Part shown: positions 54,406-64,000 of the stretch, in pieces
How the letters are laid out: every line of letters starts with the position of its first letter
Position numbering within the stretch: position 1 is the stretch's first letter
From: Azolla caroliniana
Taxonomy: Eukaryota > Polypodiophyta
DNA: 64,000 nucleotides
Assembly: GCA_043228905.1 (NCBI GenBank)
Contig: JBHGNT010000003.1
Coordinates: 9,176,001 to 9,240,000 of the forward strand
Direction: 5' to 3'
Notes under the pieces: generated by a model
Databases searched by the model: none
Seen by the model: only the letters and a program-made list of their open reading frames with translations
What the model was told of the DNA's origin: nothing
Program-made: the position numbers and the translations under genes

Positions 54406-54473
54406 AGTAGCTTTAGTGGTATGATAATTGCTTCTTATCTTAGACGTGCAAGGTTCAAATCCTACTTGCAACC
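54406..54473 (+). other. tRNA-like module in element B 5' LTR
   Basis: TAGCTTTAGTGGTATGAT with GGTTCAAATCC at 54451-54461; second copy of the module at 45969-46040. TTTAGTGG is closer to tRNA-Gly than the first copy's TTAAGTGG. Confidence 0.6.
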
Positions 54474-54590
54474 CTCAATATGCACTCAGTGCCATCATGT
54501 CCTAGGTTTCATTTTTACAAGTATTTGTGTAATGTGCATGTATCCTCAATTTTTCACTTTTTCTCGTATTAAACACGCCACATCACGACA

Positions 54591-55250
54591 ACGTTACAAG
54601 AATGTCAGATTATGCTGCCATTGGGTCGGTTATTACAGCTAGTGCCCCGGTTTACGGAAGGGCTGAAATCAGTAATGACCACATCAATTCCATTGCCGGC
54701 TCTTGCGTTCTTCTCAAATCTGGAAGAAGGGCCAGTAGTGGTGGACACGAACAGTTCGGCAATCACCACCATCGTCAAAGGACGAGAACTACCAGGGACG
54801 ATTGTGGACAGAGGATCGGGTGTGAACGTGATCAGTCTACGGACTTGTAATACCCTGGGAATCCAGGATTGGGAGCCTTGCCCGTTTTGGCTTCGGATGG
54901 CGGATACAAGTTTGGTAAGACCAACCGGTTTGATACGGGATCTAGACGTAACTATTGGAGGACGTGCATTCCGCATTTCAGCGGTGGTTCTCCAGCTCAA
55001 TGCGCAAGGGGCTTACCCGATGTTGTTGGGCCGCCCATGGCTAAAAACAGCGCATATCAAACAAAACTGGCGGAAAAACCTGATTACCTTTCGGCGAGGA
55101 AAGGCTAAAGTAAGGGCAAGTACTGGCAAGGAGCTGACACTGCTATATGCGGAAGGTGTAAATATACTCGAGGGGCTTGCGGACGAAGAGGTCGACCAAT
55201 ACTTAGAAGAAAACCCAAAAATTGTACCCCTATTTGAAATCAATGTGGCA
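54591..55250 (+). pseudogene. Element I protease region
   Basis: Continues the gag frame: QECQIMLPLGRLLQLVPRF, then LPALAFFSNLEEGPVVVDTN. Protease TIVDRGSGVNVISLRTCNTL (D-R-G where the triad should be D-x-G), DLDVTIGGRAFRI, YPMLLGRPWLKTA and FRRGKAKVRA. This cluster (GSGVNV.., LLGRPWL) is typical of Tat/Athila-type gypsy proteases. Open throughout. Confidence 0.85.
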
Positions 55251-56430
55251 GAAGCGATGTCACCATATATAATGCAATCGGATGATGTCGTCGAGGAACC
55301 AGATCGGGAAGCTATCAGAGAATTACGGCAAGCACAGGAAGCTCTAGAGAGGGAGATGACAGTATCCCAACGCGTGAAAGCATCCCAGCTAGAGGAACTG
55401 AACTTAGGAATCGGGGACGACGCAAGACCGGTTCATATTACTAAGGAAATGTCACCGGACAAAAAGACGACGATGATCACTTTATTAAAGGAATTCCGGG
55501 ACGTATTCACCTGGTCATATGAAGACATGTGGGGGCTGGATCGTCAGTTGTACCAACACCAGATACATCTCAGTAAGGATGCCAAACCGGTAGCACAACG
55601 ACGTTACCGAATGAACCCCAACTATGCGGCCAAGGTCAAAGAGGAAATTGACAAGTTGCTACGAGTCGGTTTTATCCGACCAATGAAAAAAGCTACATGG
55701 TTAAGCCCCACAGTCGTTGTGCCGAAAAAGAATGGTAAGATCGGGGTGTGCGTCGACTACTGGAAACTCAATGCGGCAATAGTGACCGACACCTTTCCAC
55801 TTCCATTTACGGATGGAGTCCTTGACACGGTAGCCGGTCATGAAGTGTATAACTTTCTAGATGGTTTCAACGGCTACAATCAAATAAGGATGCACCCCGA
55901 CGACCAAGACAAGACGATGTTCGTCACCGAATGGGGAGTTTTCGTCGCAGTGGTAATGATGTTCGGGCTCAAGACCGCGCCGGCAACCTTCCAACGAATA
56001 ATCATGGAAATATTTGGCGAGTTCATTCCAGCATTCATGCAGGTATTCCTGGATGACTTCACCATGTATAGTTGAGAAGGAGAGCATCTCCAACACGTCC
56101 GGCTATGTCTTGAGAAATGCAGGAGTTATCCGTTAAGCCTGAATCCAGCAAAGTGTGTGTTCGGAGTAACAAGTGGTGCATTGCTGGGCCATCTTGTCAG
56201 CAAGGACAGGATCGCGGTAGACCCCGACAAAGTCAAAGCAATCTTAGAAGCACTAGCACCATCCATGGCCAAAGCTTTGAGTCGGTTTTTAGGGAAAATC
56301 CGGTGGCATAGCCGGATGCTCCGGTATTTGGCCGATCTTGCTACACCGTTGCATGCCGCGGTTCACCGGACACCGTTTCAATGGACAAATACGGAGGGTG
56401 AGGCTTACCGGGCACTGAAAGTACTACTAT
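55251..56430 (+). pseudogene. Element I reverse transcriptase
   Basis: LLKEFRDVFTWSYEDM, AQRRYRMNPNYAAKVKEEID, KLLRVGFIRPMKKATWLSP, IGVCVDYWKLNAAIVTD, FPLPFTDGVLDTVAGHE, FLDGFNGYNQI, TAPATFQRIIMEIF and FLDDFTMYS. A TGA follows the catalytic block at 56074-56076. Then CVFGVTSGALLGHLVSKDRI and RFLGKIRWHSRM. One frame otherwise. Confidence 0.9.
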
Positions 56431-57000
56431 CACAAGCATCGGTGGTGCAACCACCGGACTGGTCAAAAGAATTCCACGTGTTCGTTGATGCGTTTGACAT
56501 AGCAATCGGCAGCGCACTAATGCAACTGACCAAACCGAAATGGTACCGACCGGTTTATTATGCTAATCGGAAGCTATCCTAGGCGGAACAAAATTATTCA
56601 ACAAAGGAAAGAGAACCCTTAGGGATGATTTACAGTGTTACCAAGTTCAGGCACTAGTTATTGGGAAGGAAAATTTCATTTCATGTCGACCACTCAGTGC
56701 TATTATATTTGGTCTCAGAGGCATCGCTCACCGGCAAGATGGCCCAATGGACATTGTTGCTACAAGAGTTTGAGTTTGAAATATATCACCTACCGGGAAT
56801 ACAGTGTGCGGTTGCAGATTATCTGAGCCGGTTAGATTCCAGTGAGATTGGTGATGGAGTCCCGGATGAGTTTTCAGATGCCGAGTTGTTTAAAGTAACA
56901 GCAGAAACGGCAGCCAATAGCATGGTAGTTGACGAAGACAAGTGGCTAACCAACATGCATCAATTCCTAAGCACAGGACTCCCACCGAAGGAGATGAACC
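56431..57000 (+). pseudogene. Element I RNase H
   Basis: FHVFVDAFDIAIGSALMQ (the usual D.S is D.F), YYANRKLS, a TAG at 56580 (S*AEQNYSTKERE, usual Q), a TAG in FRH*LLG (usual Y), then FHVDHSVLLYLVSEASLTGK and IYHLPGIQCAVADYLSRL. These are tether and RNase H motifs. Confidence 0.87.
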
Positions 57001-58170
57001 GGGATGAGCGGAAGCGGTTAGCGGTACAAAGGCGACATTTTTGTCTACTACAGGACACCTTGTACCACAAAGGCGCGGATGGCATATGGCAGCATTGCAA
57101 AGTGATGAAAAGGACACAATATTACGAGAAGCGCATTGTGGCGTTGCCGGAGGGCACTATGCCGGGGACGCTACGGCAAGGAAGATATGGCACAACGGGC
57201 TATGGTGGCCGATGACGCTGAAGGACTCGGTTCGGTACGCGAAAGTCTGTGATTTATGTCAACGGATGGGCCAAGCAATAGAACAGGCAAGGATGCCTCA
57301 TCAACTGGTGCTACCCTTAGAACCATTTCAGAAATGGGGGCTGGATTTCGTTGGGCTGTTTAAACCTCCCGTAATGAGAACCGGCAACAGATATGTTATA
57401 GTCGCCACCGATTATTGCACCAAGTGGGTAGAAGCCAAGGCTTTGCGGGACAACATTGCGGCATCAATGTCCAAGTTCTTATATGAGTACATCTAGTGCC
57501 GGTATGGATGCCTGATCGAGTTAATTAGCGACCAAGGCGAACATTTTCTCGGTCAAGTAGTGGAAAGGTTAACAACATTCTATGCCATGGTACACAAGCA
57601 CAATACCCCTTATTATCCACAGGCCAATGGACTGGCTGAATCCACAAACAAAACACTCCAAAACATCTTGCGAAAGATCGTCAATGAAAACTGGACCGAT
57701 TGGGACACCAAGCTGCATAGTGCACTATGGGCATACTGGACGACATACAAAACAAGTATCCGGTCAACACCATTCCGGTTAGCATTTGGGCTGGAAGCAG
57801 TAATGCCCATCGAATTTCAGGTTTTGAGTTTGCGGATATAGGTTAGAGAACGACTAAGTGAAAAGGAATCGGAAAAAATCCGGTTAGCCGCATTATGCGA
57901 ACTCGAGGAGCATCGGATAGCAAGTCTCATGCAGTTGGAACTGGAGCAACGACGAAGGAAGGCATTTGTCAATCGGCACCGGAAAGGCAATGAGAAGATG
58001 TTCAGGATCGGTAAGCCGGTATTGGTGTTCCAGACCCGGATGGGTCAAATGCCAGGAAAGCTACGGTTCCGGTGGACCGGACCATATTGGATAACGCGGG
58101 AATTCAACGGTTCATACCAACTCGGAATGCTCGCCGGTGAGATAATGGGCAAATGGGTCAATGGGTTTTG
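57001..58170 (+). pseudogene. Element I integrase
   Basis: A frame change near 57115 leads to AHCGVAGGHYAGDATARKIW (HHCC finger, with CDLCQRMG). The catalytic core is WGLDFVGLFKPP, SDQGEHFLGQV and PQANGLAESTNKTLQNIL (D-D-E). Then SALWAYWTTYKTSI and FRLAFGLEAVMPIEFQ, GQMPGKLRFRWTGPYWI (GPY/F), ending KWVNGF. Stops at about 57494 (TAG) and 57839 (TAG). No chromodomain. Confidence 0.88.
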
Positions 58171-58712
58171 ACTCAAACCATATTGTGGACCTATGCCCCA
58201 GAATCCGTTTGAGCAGACGGAGGCTGATACAACAGTAGGAAGCAGGAAAAAAGTACTCGACAGTCAGGCGGAGCCGGCGTTACCGGATAACGACAAATAG
58301 GTGGGCGACAAACATGAATATGGGGAAAAACCGGGATACAGACCTGGTGCTTCCGGTTAACTAAAACTCAATTTGAAAAAGAAAAAAAGAAAAAAGAAAG
58401 AAAGAAAAGAAAAGTCATCATGAAGAGGCGAGGAGCGAACGGGCACTTTGAAAAGGTGTGGTGGGTGGCTAATTAAAGACCTTTAAAAAAAATCGCACCA
58501 CGTGTCAACCGACTGTTATATTAGTACAAGATGTGCATGCGCGGGAATCAAGAAAAGGCGCCACGCATGGAGAAAGAAAACCTTTGCCGCACAGAGTTCC
58601 TTTCATTTCGCGAACATAGAGATCTCAGTGCACATAGGAGCTGCTGACGAGGTATTTCGGTGAATACTCCCTGGGTGGCAAGGCGTACCGTACGCAAGGC
58701 GGTGAAGACCTA
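58171..58712 (+). other. Element I spacer between pol and ORF3
   Basis: No conserved frame. It contains a purine tract of about 40 nt (58373-58414, G/A only), a CCACGTGTCA G-box-like site near 58498 and a run of A/T. This is a candidate internal promoter or second plus-strand primer for ORF3, by position only. Confidence 0.45.
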
Positions 58713-61339
58713 TTGTTTCGGGAAATTGCTCGGGTACTCCACGAGTATGGTCATGTATACCCTCGACCATCGGCTATGCCCAAGAATAGAGCTAGTTTGA
58801 TCATAGCTACCTACGAGGGAGTACATGTGGATTGGTCGGTAATGATCGCCGACGGCCTGACTGCTGCCATGATCTCAATAAATGATGGCAAAAAGATGTG
58901 GACAACAGTGGAACAATGGCTCACACTGTTAGCACCGCCGGTGGAGCCCATGAAACAAAGGAAGAGGGGAAGACCGACAGAATCGACCCCCAAAACAACT
59001 TCAAAATGGCAACAACTCCTGGCTACCCAGGCCAAGGAACGGCCGAATCGGAAGTGGTCGGCAGAGAAGGAGGCATCGGTGGACACCTCGGGGAAACCCT
59101 TGAAAATCAAGCTGCGCCTGACGGAACAACAAGTAGAACAACAACCGGAGAAAACGCAGGGGCAAGACCCCTTGGCGGCATTAATCAATAGTAATACCCT
59201 GGAGGAAGAACAATAGGAAGATGAGCCTACGGAGACGATGTTACGTCGTCGCCAGACAAGTGAAAAGGGCCACGAAGGGGGGACATCAAGGCCAATGGAG
59301 GATATTATACTGGAAGCCGTCCCTGAGGAGCCGCAACCTAGGAAGGCGGCAAAACTGGCTCAACAAGAATCGGGGACGAAGCATTTGCTGCGGCAGGACA
59401 TTGCGGAACCAGCAGTCTAGGACACGACAGTACCGGTGAATTAGGAACTGGTCATTGAATTGCCGGTGTCACCGCCGCAACAGCAACAGCTAGAACCGGA
59501 ACGGCCGCGCGACGTAACCGTCCATAATAGACTCCTAGCCAGTGAAGAAGCTAACCCACGAGCAAAACCGGCATGACAACAAGGCACCGACAATAAATGA
59601 CTATGGTGGATATTAGAACAAGTGGCCAGTGTCGTCTGCTAGTTAGAAGCGGAAGAGAAAGCGCAGGAAGATCGGTTGCTAGCCACAACCGAGGAATTAG
59701 AGATGGCCCGGTCAAGAATTCGGAGCATGGAGGAAGACATAGAGAAGGCCAAAACAGAAATGGCCAAGTTGGTCAAAGAAGGACCACAGAAATCGGAATC
59801 GGTGGCACCGGTAACTTTACAGAACAATCAAACCCCGGTGACTAAGACATGCCCGGATACTCATAAAACGTCAGCACAGGAGCTTGCCACATTAAGGGAA
59901 GACTTGGCAGCACAAGAAGCTTTACGAGCTAGGGAACGAGAATTGAAAAAAGCGGCGGAGGAGGAACAAAGGAGGACAACTGACAACCTCTGCCGAACAG
60001 AGGAAAGCTTGAGAAGAGGTCATCAACCGTATGACCGGTTGAAAGAAGAGAAAGACAAACTCCTGCAAGAAAAAGAGAAACTTCGGCGGACGGTGGAAGT
60101 GGAGATTGAGTGCCTCAAAGAAGAGCTCCGGCAACAAAAAGACCGTGAGGACCAGGCTCGCCGGCTTATCAATCAAAAGCTAAAACAAAAAACCGACGAC
60201 TTCGACCGACTGCACCGGGATTATAAGCATTTGGATGCTGATCATAAGAAATTGATTACTGAAAGTGACCGGCAGCAAGAAAAGTGCAGGGAACTCCGGG
60301 ACAAAATTAACCGGATAATGACGACATTGATGGACGAGCAATCGAAGGGAGCCGAAGCAGCTAAACAATTGGCGGAAGCAACAAAAGAGCGACTGGACCT
60401 GCAAGTGAAGCACCATGCGGAAACGGAGCGAGCTACAATGACTTTGAATAGAGTTCAGACGACCTATCAGACCCAACTCATGCACTACAAAAGCCAAGAA
60501 GTGGCAACCGCGAGCCTGATCAAACAATTGAAGGACGAAAAACAGGTTGCGGAGAACAAGTCGAAGATGGGGCTGGGGCGGATCTGGGATATCGTACTGG
60601 CATGGAGGAATCGATTGAAGCAATTAGTGGAAGAAACCTTAGTACAGTGGTGGTCTAAGTGGGCTAAGCAGGCAGCGGAGCTATAGTTGCTGCGGGCAGA
60701 TGCGGAAAACCGGCGGAAAGAGGGCGACGAAGTTTACATCCTGGATAAGGAAAGAATTGAAGCGATAAAGGGAGAACTATCGGATGATTTAATATCCTTG
60801 GCTGATGACCAGAGGGTGGCAGTACGCAAGTTGGTGGCACAACTGGATGATGACCAGCTAGACAACCAACTCCGTTTCGAAAAGTACAAACGGGAACGAC
60901 CACGGCAAGAAGTGGCCAAGAAAATTGCGGTGATTAGCATCAGTGACGAGGAGCCATCTTCAGAACAAACGCCGGTTAAGGCCAGGGGAAGCCAACCAGA
61001 TAGTACTTAGGAGGAGCCAATAAAGGAAGGTCATTCGCAGGAACCGGTGCACGCCGGACAACAGAACCAGGAGACGCCAGGACCAGTAGAACTGGAAAAA
61101 GAGGAAGAGACGGTAAGACTAGTCGAGCCGGAAAAGGAGGAAGAGCCGGTCAGACCGACAAAGCCGGAGGAAATGGATGTCAACCAGAAGCAGCCACAGC
61201 TAGAGCCGGAGCGGCAACAAGAGTAGCTGAAAGAATAGCAAGAGGAGGAACAACAGCAACAACAGATGACAGAACAGCTTCCCGAAGAACCATTGGAACC
61301 CTTAGATCAAAGCATTCTGGACATTTTGGAGGATGAATG
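58713..61339 (+). pseudogene. Element I ORF3: large coiled-coil protein of unknown role
   Basis: One frame of about 875 codons with some ten in-frame stops, several of them TAG. N-terminal segment MPKNRASLIIATYEGVHVDW, SVMIADGLTAAMISINDG; then GKPLKIKLRLTEQQ; a Pro/Gln-rich linker; a coiled coil of roughly 330 residues (LATTEELEMARSRIRSMEED, LREDLAAQEALRARERELKK, RLHRDYKHLDADHKKLI); WWSKWAKQAAEL; LVAQLDDDQLDNQL; an acidic EPV/EEE-rich tail ending LDQSILDILEDE. The same blocks occur in A. I do not recognise a known family. Its position after integrase recalls env-like or extra ORFs of other gypsy lineages, but no signal peptide or membrane segment is visible. Confidence 0.82.
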
Positions 61340-61392
61340 AAGCCGGATTGTGGGATTTGACGTACAAGGTACTGTCCAACGGGTGTGCCATG

Positions 61393-61860
61393 TGTTAACC
61401 GGCCGACAAGGAAAGTCCAGAATGGAAGAAGGGGATATTTAATAACCGGGAGCTGATTATATATATATATATATATATATATAATTATTATGATTTGAGA
61501 TGCGAACGGATGAACCCGGAATTGGTATGCCGATCCGGATCCGGACCGGTTCGTAGCTGGTTGCTGGTTGGCACCAGTTTTACCTAGAGCCGGAGACCTA
61601 TGAAAGGGCCCGGTGAGATTGTAATCATTAGTGGATAATTAATAAGAGTGTTGTTGTTATGTTCTTAATCAAGTTAATTACCGTTCTGTGCTAAATATAA
61701 TTCATCTTACGCGTGTATTGTGACTAATGATCCTGCCGCTTAGTAACCAATTAGGGTTTCATTAATAGTCGGTCTAACTTTATCTCACCGCAACACCCCT
61801 TTGGTGAAGTGTCTCAAGGGACACCCTGTGTTAGGCCATTGTCCGACCCTAGTGATAACA
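61393..61860 (+). repeat. Element I 3' LTR
   Basis: 468 bp, TGTTAACCGGCCGAC...CCTAGTGATAACA, preceded by GTGTGCCATG as in A (GGCATGCCATG). It contains an (AT)n run at about 61459-61481. The TATA position reads CCTATGAAAGG, a decayed form of CCTATAAAAGG in A. Confidence 0.88.
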
Positions 61861-62558
61861 ATATACATTTCTTCCTGAAGATTGCCTTGCAGGAACACGT
61901 TCTTTACATCCATATGATGTAGATGCCACCCCTTCGCTATTGCCACCATAAGCAAGACACAGATGGTCGTCATCTTTGCAACTGACACGAACGTCTCATC
62001 GTAGTCGATGTCGTGCTTTTGCACATAACCCTTTGCCACTAACCGAGCCTTGTACCTGTTGATAGAGTTGTCGGTGTTGTATTTAACTTTGTATACCCAC
62101 TTGCAACCGATCAACTTTATTCCTTTCGGTACGTCCACTAAATTCCACATCTCATTTTCCGTGAGTGTGTGCATCTCTTCCTCCATAGCGGCACACCAAT
62201 TTGCGTCTTTCGCCACTTTTTCATTGCTCTCCGACTCACGCATGGCTGCCACCTTCACCATGTACGCATAATGATTGTACCCGTACCTTTTTATGAGGTT
62301 CTTCTGGCAGGTGGATCGGCACAGTTTCTACTTTGCCGATTTCTTGGCCTTCGTGGGCAACACAAAATTCTCTTTGGAAGGTTCATCTTCGATCTGTTCG
62401 AAGTCGGATCTACCGTCGTTGCCGGTGTCGTATTCCGGCATCTTCTTGTTCCCCTTTTCTTTGTGTGTGAACCGTCTCCTCGGTTCCTTGCACGGGGAGA
62501 GCACAACCGAGTCTTCACTACTCGCCAGTTCTTCATCTAACTAGTCATCCCGACTCAG
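61861..62558 (-). pseudogene. Element J integrase-RT linker and RT N-terminus
   Basis: Linker: SSEDSVVLSPCKEPRRRFTH, then Lys/Glu-rich sequence with stops. RT from about 62261: MEEEMHTLTENEMWNLVDVP, GCKWVYKVKYNTDNS, KARLVAKGYVQKHDIDYDET, VAKMTTICVLLMVAIAKGW, HHMDVKNVFLQGNLQEEMYI. Truncated before the YVDD motif. The frame is open over the RT part. Confidence 0.9.
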
Positions 62559-63698
62559 TCACTCATTCGGCCCACTTAGCTGGAATGAGGTCGGACTCTC
62601 ATCTTCTGCCCGGATTGTTTCAGGCTCACTGGCCTCATCCTCCAGAATCGGCTCGGAGTCGGACATGGGAGGCGGTAGAGAGTACCATGATGCCGACTCA
62701 TCAAATTCAACATCTCGTCTCACTCGAACTTGTTTTGTTCGGGGGTTATAGCACTTATAACCCTTTTGCTCATGTGAGTAGCCGACAAGGATGCCCTTCT
62801 CCGACTTTGGGTCCAGCTTTCTCCGCTTCTCATTCGAAACATGCACATATGCAATGCTACCGAATATCTTAAGGTGCCTTAAATTCAGCTTCTGCCCGAA
62901 GTACAGCTCATGGGCTGACACCTTATCCCCGATCTGGTTTTGGATGTAGACGGCCATCTTGACCGCTTTGGCCTAATAGAACTTGGGCATGCTCTTCTCT
63001 TCCATCATTGACCGTGCCGCATTGATGATCGACCGGTTGTTCCTTTCGGCTACACCGTTTTGTTCCGGTGTGTATCGGCAACTGAATTCTCTCTGAATTC
63101 CTTTCTGCTGCAGATAACTGTTGAATTGGCCGGAAAAATATTCTTTTCTGCTATCCGACCGTAGGCACTTGATCTTCCTCTCTATTTTCCGTTCGACAAG
63201 ACTTTGCAGGTTCCGGAAACAGTCGAAGACTTTGCTTTTCTTCACGATGAGGTAGATCCCTGTGTGTCGACTATAGTCGTCGATGAAGGGGACGAAATAT
63301 CGGCCCCCGCCAAGATTAACGTTCTGTGCCAGTTCCCATACATCCGAATGTATTAGATCGAGCTTGTTATGGCTCTGGTTTCTTTCAATGGGGAAGGGAA
63401 GTCGGTGTTGCTTCCCGAGTTGGCAGGATTCACAAATTTGGGCCTTTCGGCCACTAAATTTCGGCAATCCGAAAACAACTTGTTTCGATTGCAAGTCCTG
63501 AAGCCTCTGGTGGTTGACGTGTTCGATCCGCTTGTGCCACAGATCGATGTTTGATTTGATCTTCTGTCCTTTTGCGAACATAGAGGTGCCAACGTCATTG
63601 GTGTTGAGGATGAACATCCTCCCATCCCTGCGCCCTTGCACGATTATACAACCTTCTTCCTCTATGAAGCACCCGAGGTGCGTGAACTGCACCTGCAA
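62559..63698 (-). pseudogene. Element J integrase
   Basis: Pre-integrase GRMFILNTND, zinc finger LWHKRIEHVNHQRLQDL...CESCQLGK; catalytic LIHSDVWELAQN, LRSDSRKEYFSG (the usual DNGGEY is DSRKEY) and PEQNGVAERNNRSII. A TAG at about 62971 (KFY*AKAV; usual W). Then MAVYIQNQIG, LKIFGSIAYVHVSNEKRRKL and GILVGYSHEQKGYKCYNP, FDESASWY. Close to canonical copia. Confidence 0.9.
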
Positions 63699-63995
63699 CC
63701 CCTAGTCAACGATTTTCCTGACTGACATCAGGTTCTCTGTGATTGTTGGAACATGTAGTATGTTCATCAGCTTTCCCTTTTGTCCGACATGGCTTAAAGG
63801 GAATTCTCTGACATGCATGATCGGGTGAGGAGTTTCGTCTCCGGTTTCGACAACTCCTAGTTGCTCTGGCTTTTCTAGAAACGAGAACCACTTTTCGTGG
63901 CTCGTCATGTGGTTAGATGCTCCGGAGTCAACATACCACACTTCCTTAGATTTGGAAGTGATCTTCTTCATCGAGTTCGCCTTGTGCTTCATCAC
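63699..63995 (-). pseudogene. Element J protease
   Basis: KSKEVWYVDSGASNHMTSHE (D-S-G), FSFLEKPEQLGVVETGDETP, HVGQKGKLMNILHVPTITEN, LMSVRKIVD then a TAG. Copia protease motif W.VDSGAS.HMT. The frame is probably continuous with gag beyond the right edge. Confidence 0.88.
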
Positions 63996-64000
63996 AAAGG

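Larger units (their letters stand above)
45517..54590 (-). mobile_element. Element B: gag-only non-autonomous relative of element C
   Basis: LTRs at 45517-46155 (3') and 48362-48416 plus 53995-54590 (5', split by element F), termini TGTCG...CGACA. Target duplication GCGT (45513-45516) / ACGT (54591-54594). The primer site TTTGGTGAACCCAACG and polypurine tract TTTGGTGGGGGTGGA are those of C. The 2.2-kb internal region holds one ORF and no protease, RT or integrase, like the TR-GAG class of plant elements. Confidence 0.87.
48362..54590 (-). repeat. Element B 5' LTR, split by element F
   Basis: Pieces 48362-48416 and 53995-54590 join to 651 bp, colinear with 45517-46155. Perfect inverted repeats GCACAAAACCATGG/CCATGGTTTTGTGC lie at 54239-54273 and nearly so at 54295-54329. 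Confidence 0.9.
44831..61860 (+). mobile_element. Element I: 5'-truncated gypsy element with gag-pol and ORF3, the gag-pol-bearing relative of A
   Basis: Plus-strand gag tail (44833-45516), then element B, then protease, RT, RNase H, integrase, ORF3 and the 3' LTR (61393-61860). Removing B with one GCGT/ACGT copy gives an uninterrupted frame (NPTWQAL then QECQIMLPL). No 5' LTR or gag start is present; sequence before about 44831 belongs to another element. It abuts copia element J at 61861. RT wording suggests the non-chromovirus (OTA, Tat/Athila-like) side of gypsy. Confidence 0.85.
61861..64000 (-). mobile_element. Element J: Ty1/copia retrotransposon, truncated by I and by the window edge
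   Basis: Minus-strand protease, integrase and the first part of RT. Gag and the 5' LTR would lie beyond 64000. RT stops at LQEEMYI exactly where the LTR of element I ends, and the rest of J is not found left of I in this window. Confidence 0.88.

Overview
The window is nuclear DNA from a land plant with a large, transposon-rich genome. One cellular gene is recognisable. It is a five-exon gene on the minus strand (1107-6434) for the mitochondrial complex I subunit NDUFS4. Nearly everything from 6850 to 64000 is LTR retrotransposons inserted into one another. The Tcn1/sushi-like Gag of one chromovirus and the proline-rich NDUFS4 tail hint at a seed-free plant (moss, lycophyte or fern), but this is an inference and not a proof.

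Left nest (6850-35221). Element K (Ty3/gypsy, plus, short LTRs) sits about 415 bp upstream of the NDUFS4 start codon. Its reverse transcriptase gene is split by element A (minus, 9212-32670). A is a non-autonomous gypsy derivative that keeps its LTRs and a 3' coiled-coil ORF but no gag-pol. A is split by element C (plus, 10372-30728), an unusual Ty3/gypsy-like family with about 1.9-2.0 kb LTRs, a 105-bp minisatellite in each LTR and a 4-bp target duplication. The gag of C carries two further insertions 22 bp apart: D (minus, 13873-19162), a very young chromovirus, and E (plus, 19190-24646), a Ty1/copia element whose 3' end is rearranged. Target-site duplications or restored reading frames support each step.

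Right nest (36475-64000). G (plus, a relative of C) is split by chromovirus H (minus, 37697-44716) and then stops. Gypsy element I (about 44831-61860, plus) follows; it has lost its 5' LTR but keeps gag, pol, a long coiled-coil ORF3 and a 3' LTR, and it is the gag-pol-bearing relative of A. B (minus, 45517-54590), a gag-only relative of C, interrupts the gag of I. The LTR of B is interrupted by copia element F (plus, 48417-53989). The 3' LTR of I abuts a broken copia element J (minus, 61861-64000), which runs off the window.

Most element genes are damaged, mainly by stops that look like C-to-T changes; D is almost intact. The most unusual signals are: tRNA-like A-box/B-box modules in the LTRs or leader of five different families (C, D, G, H, B); the ORF3-only element A; a junction that seems to fuse a full-length copy of E to a solo-LTR allele, preserving the empty site of D; TATA boxes held inside inverted repeats in both copia LTR families; and a five-unit hairpin array in the leader of H. 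All calls come from reading the sequence; no database search was run.
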